Origin: JANQQZ01 sp039187315
Lineage (GTDB): Bacteria > Planctomycetota > Phycisphaerae > Phycisphaerales > UBA1924
Assembly: GCA_039187315.1 (NCBI GenBank)
Contig: JBCCZQ010000049.1
Coordinates: 1 to 24,746 of the forward strand
Direction: 5' to 3'
DNA: 24,746 nucleotides
Each line of letters opens with the position of its first letter. The first letter of the stretch is position 1. Below the pieces are notes generated by a model. The model did no database searches. It had not been told where the DNA came from and saw nothing but the letters and a program-made list of their open reading frames with translations. A program made the translations under genes and the position numbers. Of this stretch, positions 6,034 to 13,198 are shown piece after piece.

Positions 6034-8145
6034 ATGACACGCATGCGTTCGACTCCGATGCACCGATACCCGATAGCTGCCGGCCTCGCTGTGACGGCGT
6101 CGCTCGCGTTCGCGGCGCCGGCCGCATCACAGGCCATCGCCGATGTCCGTGTTGCGCCTATCTCTGATATCACTCCCGCGCCCAAGGACGAGGCCGCGTT
6201 CCGAGCCCTCATGATGCTCGGCGATCGCCTCGTCCTCCTGCCACGCGAGATCGGTCAGCCCGAGCCGAACGCCGATCAGATCGGCGCCTTCTGGTCGCTG
6301 ATCACCGGCGGCCTGGGAGTGCAAGTCGAGCTCAACGAGGACGAGCTCCCAGCATTAGCCATCACCGCGATCCCCAACGGAGGTGCCGGCGACGCGATGG
6401 CGCTCGTCGACACCATACTTGAAGAGTCCGGCGAGCGTGTGCGGATGATGGAAGACGGCTCCCGCGTCCTTGAGACGCCTGCCGGCGGCGCACGCATCTT
6501 CCAGGGCCGTGACCAGGGCGCCGAGACCATGAACCTCCTGCTCGGACGCGACGAGCCCGCCTCGGTCCGCGTCGACTCGAGCCTGCTGCCCGAGGGCGTC
6601 GCGCCGCTCCTGTCGGCAGAGCTGGGGATCGGCACCCTCGTCTCGCTGGGCCAGCGTCAACTCCGCCAGGAAGACCCGCGGCTCCACGACATCCTCGACG
6701 AGTTCGGACTCTTCGACGCGCCCGAGGCAACCTTCGCGCTCGTCAGCGGCAATGCCGGAGATACGCTGCACACCTCCATCGAGATACGAAACGCCGGCGG
6801 ATGGTTCGACCGCATGATCGGCGACGCTCGCCTCGACCGCGAGGCGCTCGCCGTCGTTCCTCAGGACGCGACCTACGTCCAGGCGGCCGTGACCACCCTT
6901 GACTGGATCGTCCCGATTGTCGAGTTCGCGGGCGAGCAGGCTGGCCGCGACTTTTTTGCGTTCCTCAGGGACGGATTCGGGCTCGACCTGCGGGCGGGCG
7001 TCCTCGAGAACGTCGGCCCGACCTGGATCATCTACCAATCCGACACCACCGGCGGTGGCATGGCGCTCTCCACCGTCCTTGTGCTCGAACTGCGCGATGC
7101 CGACGCGTTCAACCAGGCCCAGTCCGCCGCCATGGCCAACGCCAACCAGCTCGGCGCCACCCTCGGCCGGGGCTACGCCCGCACCCGCAGCTGGGAGCAC
7201 GCGGGGCAAACCGTCCAAACCCTCGTCACGCCCGGCCTGCCGATACCGCTCGAGATTTCCTGGGCCGTCGTCGGTGACAGCCTCGTTGCAGCCGCAACCC
7301 CGACCGCGCTGATCGGCGCGCTCGGGCAAATGCAAGCGCAGACCTCGGTCCTCGACAACCAGCGGTTCCAGGACGCCGTTCTCCGCGGCTGGCAGAGCCC
7401 AGATGTCTCCTCGATCGTCTACCGCGACACGGCCCGCTTCGCCGACAAGGGCTACGGCATCGCCTCGCTCGTCTCCTCTGCGCTGGCCAATACCGTCCGC
7501 AAGCCGTTCGATGACTTCACCGACCCCGGCGTGATCATGCCCAGCTACGCCGACTTCGTCGGCGGCATCCAGCCCACCGGCTTCGTCGGGACCTGGGACG
7601 GCGACAACTTCGTCTACCGCGGGACCTCCGACGCCTCGTTCCTTGTCCAGACCGCAGCCTTTGCCGGCGCGTACGGCAGCAACATGGCCCTCTCTCTGCC
7701 CGGCATGTCCGTCGGGGCGCTCCTGCCCGCACTCGGCCAGGCCCGCGCCTCAGCACAGGCGATCAAGGGGCAGACACAGGTCCGCGCCGTCGTGCAGGCG
7801 GCGATCATCTGGGGCCAGGACAACAACGGCCGCGGCCCGGAGAGCATCGATCTGCTCATCGACAACGGCTACATCACGCCAGAGATGCTCGACTCGCCAT
7901 CCGGTCCCGCATGGGACGGCGGGGGGGACATCGTCTTGAGGACCGAGTTCGGCGAGGCCGACCTCGACAGCTTCCGGGCCGACCTGCTCGTCGCCATGAA
8001 CCGCGCCGAGTATGTCAACGGTCACGATACCACCGCCATGGGCTTTGCAGACGGCCACACACGAGCCGTCAACTACTGGGAAGCGCAGGAGATCCTCGAC
8101 GCGCCGATCAACGCCGGCCTCCGCGAGGCGTGGGACCTGGACTAG
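6034..8145 (+). CDS. secreted protein with a C-terminal pilin-like region
   Basis: The 703-aa product has a Sec-type signal peptide (about 1-32, basic start, hydrophobic core, cleavage near APAASQA). The large N-terminal part (about 40-540) is not recognised; it is acidic, alpha/beta in character and low in Cys. From about residue 550 the sequence changes to a stretch typical of planctomycete type II pseudopilins: a hydrophobic helix GMSVGALLPALGQARASAQA, a helix QVRAVVQAAIIWGQDNNGRGP, and near the C-terminus MGFADGHTRAVNYW. The same order (LPALGSAR, then ADGH) occurs in the pseudopilin at 13199-13984, but here there is no prepilin cleavage motif in front of the helix. AGGGGGA lies about 8 nt before the ATG. 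It is probably a single-gene transcript converging on msrC. The function is unknown; it may be a periplasmic or surface protein. Confidence 0.85.
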   Translation: MTRMRSTPMHRYPIAAGLAVTASLAFAAPAASQAIADVRVAPISDITPAPKDEAAFRALMMLGDRLVLLPREIGQPEPNADQIGAFWSLITGGLGVQVELNEDELPALAITAIPNGGAGDAMALVDTILEESGERVRMMEDGSRVLETPAGGARIFQGRDQGAETMNLLLGRDEPASVRVDSSLLPEGVAPLLSAELGIGTLVSLGQRQLRQEDPRLHDILDEFGLFDAPEATFALVSGNAGDTLHTSIEIRNAGGWFDRMIGDARLDREALAVVPQDATYVQAAVTTLDWIVPIVEFAGEQAGRDFFAFLRDGFGLDLRAGVLENVGPTWIIYQSDTTGGGMALSTVLVLELRDADAFNQAQSAAMANANQLGATLGRGYARTRSWEHAGQTVQTLVTPGLPIPLEISWAVVGDSLVAAATPTALIGALGQMQAQTSVLDNQRFQDAVLRGWQSPDVSSIVYRDTARFADKGYGIASLVSSALANTVRKPFDDFTDPGVIMPSYADFVGGIQPTGFVGTWDGDNFVYRGTSDASFLVQTAAFAGAYGSNMALSLPGMSVGALLPALGQARASAQAIKGQTQVRAVVQAAIIWGQDNNGRGPESIDLLIDNGYITPEMLDSPSGPAWDGGGDIVLRTEFGEADLDSFRADLLVAMNRAEYVNGHDTTAMGFADGHTRAVNYWEAQEILDAPINAGLREAWDLD

Positions 8146-8158
8146 CCGCCCGGGATAC

Positions 8159-8680
8159 TCAGATCACGCGGACCGGCACATCCGGTCCGCTCGCTGTAAG
8201 CCCGGCGAGCTGGAGGATCGATGCGATCGCGCGGGCGTCGTGCTCGTCGAAGCAGCCGCGCTCAAAGCTGTCCGCGTCCAGGACGCCCCAGCACACCCCG
8301 GCCTCGTCGAAGCAGGGGATCACCAGCTCGCTGAGATCGCGCGGATCGCACGCGACGTATCCGTCGCCAAGCCGCGCGACATCCGTCACAACGAGCGTCA
8401 CCCCCTCGACGCACGCCTGCCCGCAGGCGCCGTGCAGCTCGATCGGCGAGCAGGCTGGCTTGTCGCGGCGCGGGCCCAGGACCATCTCATCGGCACCCGG
8501 TTCGCGCGTGTAGAACCCGATCCAGCTCACGCCGGAGACCGACAGGACATCCCAGCACACATCCGACACCAGCCGCATCCGATCGACGCGGTCCGCCTCG
8601 CGCGGGAGTGTGGCGGCGATCTCATCGGCGATCGCGCGGTAGTCACGTGGGATCACAAGCTGCACGCTGTGATCGTACAC
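8159..8680 (-). CDS. msrC: free methionine-R-sulfoxide reductase (GAF domain)
   Basis: Reduces free L-methionine-(R)-sulfoxide to methionine in the cytoplasm, a repair of oxidative damage, with electrons from thioredoxin. The 173-aa product is a single GAF domain (about 30-160). The family's three working cysteines are in place: C77 (in KPAC), C86 (in HGAC) and C111 (in VACD), matching C84, C94 and C118 of E. coli YebR/MsrC, with one residue fewer between the first two. SWIGFY, LGPRRDKPAC, SELVIP and GVLDADS are the other family blocks. The GTG at 8680 is the longest start; GTG codons at positions 6 and 9 are alternatives, and no Shine-Dalgarno decides between them. A TAGACA box close upstream suggests a short leader. 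It lies downstream of rpsR with 98 bp between. Confidence 0.88.
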   Translation of the reverse strand: MYDHSVQLVIPRDYRAIADEIAATLPREADRVDRMRLVSDVCWDVLSVSGVSWIGFYTREPGADEMVLGPRRDKPACSPIELHGACGQACVEGVTLVVTDVARLGDGYVACDPRDLSELVIPCFDEAGVCWGVLDADSFERGCFDEHDARAIASILQLAGLTASGPDVPVRVI

Positions 8681-8727
8681 GATTTGTCTATGCGGATGGG
8701 GCCAGAATCAGCCCGTCCATCGAATCT

Positions 8728-8763
8728 GCGTGAGACCGTATTCTCAGAAACGAGGTCGCACGC
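8728..8763. repeat. imperfect inverted repeat between rpsR and msrC
   Basis: GCGTGAGACC (8728-8737) and GGTCGCACGC (8754-8763) pair at 9 of 10 positions around a 16-nt loop. No T-run follows on either strand. It could be a processing or attenuation hairpin after rpsR. Confidence 0.4.
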
Positions 8764-8778
8764 CGGATCGACTTGCCG

Positions 8779-9021
8779 TTAGAGCGTCGCGGAGGTGTAC
8801 GGCAGCAGCCCCATGAACCGGGCCCGCTTGACGGCCTGCGCGATCATCTGCTGCTCGCGGGCCGATGAGCCCAGCCGCTTCCGGCCATAGATCTTGCCGT
8901 TCGGGCTGAGCATCCGCCGCAAATCTTCGACGTTCTTGTAATCGACGTAAACAACGCCCTTGCCCGAGGTCTGCGTCAGACGCGGCTTTGGACCGCCCGA
9001 AAAGCGTGTGAAACGGCTCAT
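8779..9021 (-). CDS. rpsR: 30S ribosomal protein bS18
   Basis: Binds the 30S platform together with bS6. The 80-aa length and the blocks YVDYKNVEDLRRMLSPNGKI, GRKRLGSSAREQQ and AVKRARFMGLLPYT are diagnostic. It contains no cysteine, so it is a zinc-independent form. The ATG at 9021 has a GAGGAG Shine-Dalgarno 6 nt upstream. Unlike in most bacteria it is not next to rpsF, ssb or rplI; its neighbours are msrC and a MauE-like gene. The roughly 70-nt leader holds a strong hairpin (9047-9067) just before the Shine-Dalgarno, a candidate for autoregulation. Confidence 0.97.
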   Translation of the reverse strand: MSRFTRFSGGPKPRLTQTSGKGVVYVDYKNVEDLRRMLSPNGKIYGRKRLGSSAREQQMIAQAVKRARFMGLLPYTSATL

Positions 9022-9046
9022 GTGGTCTCCTCGTCACGGTCGTTCG

Positions 9047-9067
9047 GCCGACGCGCCAGGCGTCGGC
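9047..9067 (-). promoter_or_regulatory. stem-loop in the rpsR leader
   Basis: A perfect 8-bp stem GCCGACGC/GCGTCGGC with a 5-nt loop (CTGGC on the transcribed strand), ending about 14 nt before the Shine-Dalgarno of rpsR. No T-run follows, so it is not a terminator. Its position suits translational control. Confidence 0.55.
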
Positions 9068-9098
9068 AACGGGAGTGGACGGCATGGATTCAGCGGAG

Positions 9099-9128
9099 AG
9101 TGTAGGAACGCACCCGGCCAGAAGTCGA
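9099..9128 (-). promoter_or_regulatory. rpsR promoter
   Basis: On the minus strand TCGACT, an 18-nt spacer, then TACACT. It lies just past the stop of the MauE-like gene and would give a leader of about 70 nt containing the hairpin. Confidence 0.45.
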
Positions 9129-9129
9129 T

Positions 9130-9666
9130 TCAGGCGAAGTCGATGTCACCATCGCCCGCGTCATCGTCTGGGCCCCGGTCCGGGCAGAGCAGCGCGTCCG
9201 CGGAGGCCCGCCCCCCTCCGGCTGCCAACGCGATGATCCCGAATCCGGCCAGCACGCCGTTCTGGATCACGTTGCACCAGCCCGCGTCGCCCGTGCAGAA
9301 GCCTTTCAGATCGCCGAAACAGCCGCAGTCGAAGGAGAGCCCGCGGTCGATCGCCGCCGACCAGATCGCGACCGAGAAGGCCACCAGCATGCCTGTCAGG
9401 ATTGTGGCCGCCGCTCGTGTCCATAGCCCGGCGATCAGGGCCAGGGCCGCGGCGAGCTCGAGCCAAGGCACGAAGTATGCGGACGCCTTGACCAGCCAAG
9501 GCGCGTCCTCGACCGTAAGCCCCGGGATCGCGAACTTATCGATCGCCGCCGCGAGCGAGCCGGGATCGACCAGCTTGTTCGTCGCCGCGATCACAAAGAC
9601 CAGCCCGAGCAGGATCCGGGCGATCAGCGACAGGGTGCTCACCGGCTTTGATGCTTCGCTGGGCAT
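9130..9666 (-). CDS. MauE/DoxX-like redox-associated membrane protein
   Basis: The 178-aa membrane protein has four hydrophobic segments (about 14-30, 63-82, 86-105, 134-151) and the MauE/DoxX-type start ARILLGLVFVIAATNKLVDP. MauE-like proteins are linked to disulfide or cofactor maturation in the envelope. The Cys-rich loop between segments 3 and 4 (C114 and C116 in FDCGCFG, then C124 and C131) is typical of the redox-associated branch. The acidic tail (DDDAGDGDID) is unusual. It starts 8 nt behind the rhodanese stop, with GGAG inside the end of that gene, so the two are one transcript. It may shuttle electrons or sulfur with the rhodanese, but this is inferred from the pairing and cysteines. 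Confidence 0.85.
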   Translation of the reverse strand: MPSEASKPVSTLSLIARILLGLVFVIAATNKLVDPGSLAAAIDKFAIPGLTVEDAPWLVKASAYFVPWLELAAALALIAGLWTRAAATILTGMLVAFSVAIWSAAIDRGLSFDCGCFGDLKGFCTGDAGWCNVIQNGVLAGFGIIALAAGGGRASADALLCPDRGPDDDAGDGDIDFA

Positions 9667-9673
9667 GCGATGG

Positions 9674-10336
9674 CTACTCCGCGAAGGGGTCGGGACCCGT
9701 CCCGACGGGCAGGTCGGCCTCGGCCCAGGCCGGGAACCCGTCCGTCATGATGTGGGTCTGCTCGAAGAAAAACAGCCGCTGGAGACGCTCGGCGACGAGC
9801 TTGGAGTCGTCGCAATCGCCCCCGCCGCAGTAGATCACGATCGGCGTATCTGTGCGGAGGAAGTCGATCGCCGCGGGTGATCCCGAGGCCAGCATCGCAG
9901 GCGTGATGTGGTAGGCGCCCTCGATATGTCCCGCCTCGAACTCCGATGCGATGCGGGCGTCGACAAAATCGGCCAGGCCGTTCTCGAAAAGCAGCCGCGC
10001 AGTCGTGAGGTCGATCTCAAGCGAGTCCAGCACGATCGCGTCGGGCGCGTCCGCGGACGGTTCGGATCCGGCTTGGGGTGTCGGCTCCGGGTCCGCTTCG
10101 TGAGCTTGTTCTGATTCCAAGCCCGAGCCGGTCGCCGAGCCCGTATCTGAACCGGACTCGGTACCGGCGGTCGTACTGGCGTCAGTGCCGGAGTCAGTGC
10201 CGGCGTCACCGAGCTGGATCGTCTGTGCTGGCGGGGCGTCGGGCTCGAGGCGGAACGGGGCCGCCAACGAGTGCGCGAACCCGGAAGCCGCGCCGATGGC
10301 GATCAGCACCGCGAGCTTGAGCAGGTATCCCTTCAT
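9674..10336 (-). CDS. membrane-anchored rhodanese-domain protein
   Basis: The 220-aa product has an N-terminal hydrophobic segment (5-26, signal or anchor), then a low-complexity acidic Ser/Thr/Asp/Glu/Pro linker (about 43-100), then one rhodanese domain (about 105-210). The domain has FVDARIASEFEAGHIEGAYHI and the active loop YCGGGDCDDS with catalytic Cys170, which would carry a persulfide. A second Cys (C175) in the loop makes a disulfide possible. Rhodaneses move sulfane sulfur; this one should act outside the cytoplasmic membrane. GGGGAG lies 4 nt before the ATG. It is followed 8 nt later by the MauE-like gene and preceded by DUF1573 (95-bp gap), all on the minus strand. The biological acceptor is unknown. 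Confidence 0.88.
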   Translation of the reverse strand: MKGYLLKLAVLIAIGAASGFAHSLAAPFRLEPDAPPAQTIQLGDAGTDSGTDASTTAGTESGSDTGSATGSGLESEQAHEADPEPTPQAGSEPSADAPDAIVLDSLEIDLTTARLLFENGLADFVDARIASEFEAGHIEGAYHITPAMLASGSPAAIDFLRTDTPIVIYCGGGDCDDSKLVAERLQRLFFFEQTHIMTDGFPAWAEADLPVGTGPDPFAE

Positions 10337-10415
10337 CGGCTCCCCTAGCGAGCGGTATCGACGGGTCCTACGGCAACCGTGCCGTGCGAGCGTGCCAGGT
10401 GCAGCGGGGTCTGTT

Positions 10416-10443
10416 TTCTACCTGGCCTGTTCTACCTGGCCTG
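10416..10443 (-). repeat. 14-bp tandem duplication at the DUF1573 stop codon
   Basis: TTCTACCTGGCCTG occurs twice back to back (10416-10429 and 10430-10443). The gene-proximal copy includes the last codons and the TAG stop. The 14-bp period does not keep frame. Confidence 0.85.
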
Positions 10444-11595
10444 CGCCCGGACGACCCCCGCCACAGCCCCTGTCACGACCTTCTGTGTCGGCGAATCGGT
10501 CACGATGACGAGCCGCCCACGGATCAGGCGCATCGTGTCCGTCACATCGCCCCGGATTGTCACGAGGTAGCCGTGGCGCTCGTCGTCCTCCGGCAGCGGC
10601 TCATGCGTGACCTCGAACCTGGCCCGGTCCTCGGCTGACAGATCGCTCGAGACGAACACGACGTTCTGGATGCTGAACTCACGTTTTTTGTTGCTGAACA
10701 GCGCGACCGACTCTTCGACTGTGTCACCGGGCGCGATCGCTCCGAGGCGGATGCTCGTTGGCGCGAGCCGGATGTCCGCACGGACATCGGCCGCGATGTT
10801 CGTCGAGTGCTCCTGCACCTCGGCATCGGTCGTGACTATCTCGAGCAGCGCGTTGAGCCGACCGATCGGGGCCGTCGTCAGAAGCGTGACATCCACCGCA
10901 GTCTGACCCACCTGCGTGATCTGACCGGTCACGGGGTTCTCACGATCGATGATCTCCTGGCCGACAATCTCGATCCTGATGGCATCGGGACGGTTCGTGG
11001 TGGCTTCGGTCACTCGGAACGACTCGTCCATGCCTTGCACGTGCATGCGGACAGTCTTCGTATCACCCTCATCGATCTGGCCGATGCTCGCATTCCCCTC
11101 AACGAAGAGCACCCGACGGATGATGTGCGACTTGACCGGGATCACAGTTGGCGTCCCGACGTTGGAGTTGATCGTGACGGTCTTGGCCTGTGGGCCGTGA
11201 CGCCCCTTCGGATCGAACTCAACCTTGAGTTCCATGGATTCTCCGGGTTCGAGCGTGTACTGCGGAGGCGTCGGGATCGTGCACCCGCAGCTCCCGCGGA
11301 TCCCGCCCTGCTCGGGGATCTCCAGGCGCTCGTCGCCGGTGTTGGTCAGCGTGATATTCAGTGAGACCGGCCTGGAATCATCGATCAGCCCGAAGTCGGC
11401 CTCGAGGGGCGTGTACTCGAGCCTGGGCCCAACGCGGACCTCGGTCTGAGCCGATGCGACCGCTTCGGTCGAAGCTGGCTGGGCCTGCGCGGTCGTCACC
11501 GACCCCGCGAACACCATCGCGGCCGCGACCCCTGTCTGGACGACCGACCGGGCGGAGACGCGGGCGAGTGTTCGGTACAAAGCAGGATGAGTCAC
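10432..11595 (-). CDS. DUF1573 secreted protein
   Basis: The 387-aa product has a signal peptide (about 1-38, cleavage near TAQAQ) followed by a DUF1573 domain: FGLIDDSRPVSLNITLTNTGDERLEI, then the hallmark GSCGCTIP (C103, C105) and YTLEPGESMELKVEFDP. The domain is an Ig-like (ASPM/SPD-2-Hydin type) beta sandwich common in planctomycetes and Bacteroidetes. The rest (about 150-387) is further beta-rich sequence ending in a similar Ig-like repeat (LAPTSIRLGAIAPGDTVEESVALFSNKK). The start is GTG with GGGAG 7 nt upstream. The leader is long: a TACAAT box lies about 130 nt upstream. It precedes the rhodanese/MauE pair on the same strand. The function is unknown; an envelope structural or redox role is possible because of the CGC motif. 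Confidence 0.88.
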   Translation of the reverse strand: MTHPALYRTLARVSARSVVQTGVAAAMVFAGSVTTAQAQPASTEAVASAQTEVRVGPRLEYTPLEADFGLIDDSRPVSLNITLTNTGDERLEIPEQGGIRGSCGCTIPTPPQYTLEPGESMELKVEFDPKGRHGPQAKTVTINSNVGTPTVIPVKSHIIRRVLFVEGNASIGQIDEGDTKTVRMHVQGMDESFRVTEATTNRPDAIRIEIVGQEIIDRENPVTGQITQVGQTAVDVTLLTTAPIGRLNALLEIVTTDAEVQEHSTNIAADVRADIRLAPTSIRLGAIAPGDTVEESVALFSNKKREFSIQNVVFVSSDLSAEDRARFEVTHEPLPEDDERHGYLVTIRGDVTDTMRLIRGRLVIVTDSPTQKVVTGAVAGVVRAQAR

Positions 11596-11727
11596 ACCAG
11601 AGCTCCCGAATCAGACGCCCGATCGCGGCGCCTGTGTGGCATGGGGTTCAGCCGCAGCGGCGCTGGGGGCCACGGCATGTCGATCTTCCGGTCCAGCAGC
11701 ATGACGTCGCGGCCGCTTGATGCCAGC

Positions 11728-11760
11728 ATTGTACGAGCAGACCGCGTCTCGGTTCACCGA
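11728..11760 (-). promoter_or_regulatory. promoter with palindrome upstream of the DUF1573 gene
   Basis: On the minus strand TACAAT (11733 to 11728) is a near-consensus -10. About 15 nt upstream, where a -35 would sit, is the inverted repeat TCGGT-GA-ACCGA (11749-11760), a possible operator. The -35 itself is poor, which would suit an activated promoter. Confidence 0.4.
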
Positions 11761-11792
11761 ATTCCGGACCAGGATCCGTCCCCGATCGTCCG

Positions 11793-11818
11793 AAAAAGGA
11801 TCCGCCCTTCGGCGGACC
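11793..11818 (-). terminator. rho-independent terminator of gdhA
   Basis: On the minus strand an 8-bp stem GGTCCGCC/GGCGGATC (one G-T pair) with loop GAAG is followed by C and five T residues. It starts 9 bases after the gdhA stop. Confidence 0.8.
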
Positions 11819-11827
11819 GCGACGGGC

Positions 11828-13099
11828 TCAGAGCGAGGCAAAGCGTTCTGCTGTACCGGTGGCCTCGTGGGCATCGGCCAGCCTGTCGAGTGCCACCGAG
11901 TAGGCGGCCGTCCGCAGCGAGATCCGCTTCTCCGTCGCCAGGCCCCAGACGGCATCGAATGCCGAGGACATTTTGTCGCGAAGCCGCGTGTGGACCTCTT
12001 CCAGCGGCCAAGCCAGGCCGGCCCGGTTCTGGGTCCATTCGAAGTAGCTCACGGTCACGCCGCCCGAGTTGGCCAGGATGTCGGGGATGACCGTGACGCC
12101 GCGGCTGTGCAACGCATCGTCCGCGTCGTTGGTCAGCGGGCCGTTGGCGAGTTCGAGGATCGCCCGCGCCTGCACGCCGCCCTGGTTCTCGGTGGTGATC
12201 GTGTTCTCGAGCGCCGCCGGCACGAGCAGATCGACATCCAGCGCGAGCAGGTCCTCGCCCGAGATCGGTTCGCCCTGCCCGGCGACCCGGCCGCCGGTGT
12301 TCTTCTCGTCGATCAGCTTCGTGACGTCGAGCCCGCCGGAACTCGAGATGCCACCGCGAGAGTCGCACGCGGCGACGACCGTCATGCCGACCTCGGCAGC
12401 GAGCCGTGCGAAGTGCTGACCCGCGTTGCCGAAGCCGTGGATCGCCACGGTCATGGCCTTGGGGTCGAGCCCGGATGCGCGGATGTAGTCCAGCGTGAGG
12501 TAGAACCCGCCGCGGGCCGTAGCGTCGTTGCGTCCCAGCGAGCCGCCGAGTGCAACGGGCTTGCCGGTGATGACGCCCGGCGCAAGCCGCCCGGTGACCT
12601 GAGCGTACTCGTCCATCATCCAGGCCATCACAGTGGCGTTGGTATACACATCGGGGGCCGGGATGTCGATCTCGGGCCCAACAACGCCGCTGATCGCCCG
12701 CATAAAGCTGCGGCTGACCCGCTCGAGCTCGGCGAAGCTCAGCTGCTTCGGGTTGACGATCACCCCGCCCTTGCCCCCGCCGAACGGGATGTCCGCGACC
12801 GCGCACTTGATGGTCATCCAGAACGCCAGCGCCATGACCTCATCGCGCGAGACATCAGGGTGGAACCGCAGGCCGCCATTGGCCGGGCCTCGCGCGACGT
12901 CGTACCGACAGCGGAACCCCGTCAGGACCTCCTCGCGGCCGTCGTCCATCCGCACCGGGAAGCCGACCTCGGTGACCAGCTGCGGCTGGCGAAGCCGAGC
13001 GATCGTCTCCGGATGCGCCTTGGAGTAGGCGGCGGCGGTGTCGAGCCGCTCGAGCGCTTCGGTGAACACGGTGCTGTCGGCCCGCGCGGTGGTCGTCAT
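11828..13099 (-). CDS. gdhA: glutamate dehydrogenase (Glu/Leu/Phe/Val dehydrogenase family)
   Basis: Interconverts glutamate and 2-oxoglutarate plus ammonia with NAD(P), in the cytoplasm. The 423-aa length fits hexameric bacterial and archaeal GDH. Substrate domain: GPANGGLRFHP (71-81), MTIKCAVADIPFGGGKGGV (95-113) with the substrate/catalytic lysines K98 and K110, and PAPDVYTN. Cofactor domain: AIHGFGNAGQHFA, the dinucleotide GxGNxG loop. C-terminal: PDILANSGGVTVSYFEW. Specificity for NAD or NADP is not decided here. The ATG at 13099 has GGGAG 7-8 nt upstream and a normal N-terminus; the 28 extra in-frame codons upstream cover the promoter and operator. It stands alone, with its own promoter (TTGTCG, 18 nt, TAGGCT), a perfect palindrome between transcript start and Shine-Dalgarno, and a terminator, so it is probably repressible. 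Confidence 0.95.
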   Translation of the reverse strand: MTTTARADSTVFTEALERLDTAAAYSKAHPETIARLRQPQLVTEVGFPVRMDDGREEVLTGFRCRYDVARGPANGGLRFHPDVSRDEVMALAFWMTIKCAVADIPFGGGKGGVIVNPKQLSFAELERVSRSFMRAISGVVGPEIDIPAPDVYTNATVMAWMMDEYAQVTGRLAPGVITGKPVALGGSLGRNDATARGGFYLTLDYIRASGLDPKAMTVAIHGFGNAGQHFARLAAEVGMTVVAACDSRGGISSSGGLDVTKLIDEKNTGGRVAGQGEPISGEDLLALDVDLLVPAALENTITTENQGGVQARAILELANGPLTNDADDALHSRGVTVIPDILANSGGVTVSYFEWTQNRAGLAWPLEEVHTRLRDKMSSAFDAVWGLATEKRISLRTAAYSVALDRLADAHEATGTAERFASL

Positions 13100-13116
13100 G
13101 GTGTGCTCCCTGGCGT

Positions 13117-13130
13117 CGTTGTATACAACG
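13117..13130. promoter_or_regulatory. operator-like perfect palindrome at gdhA
   Basis: CGTTGTATACAACG is a perfect 14-bp palindrome, 18 nt before the gdhA ATG and just downstream of the predicted transcript start. The core TTGTATACAA fits the TNGT-NN-ACNA operator form of FCD-type GntR regulators. Confidence 0.6.
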
Positions 13131-13139
13131 CATTCCGAG

Positions 13140-13169
13140 AGCCTAGACCCGACCATGCATCCCCGACAA
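13140..13169 (-). promoter_or_regulatory. gdhA promoter
   Basis: On the minus strand TTGTCG (13169 to 13164), an 18-nt spacer, then TAGGCT (13145 to 13140). The predicted transcript start is near 13133, which puts the palindrome at about +3 to +16. Confidence 0.5.
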
Positions 13170-13198
13170 GACGCCAACGTCAAACCGATCCCGATGGA

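Noticed and set aside
5237..6130. N-terminal extension of the esterase frame up to 6130
   Set aside because: It runs antisense through all of rluA; the ATG at 5236 gives a normal hydrolase start and has a -10 box just upstream.
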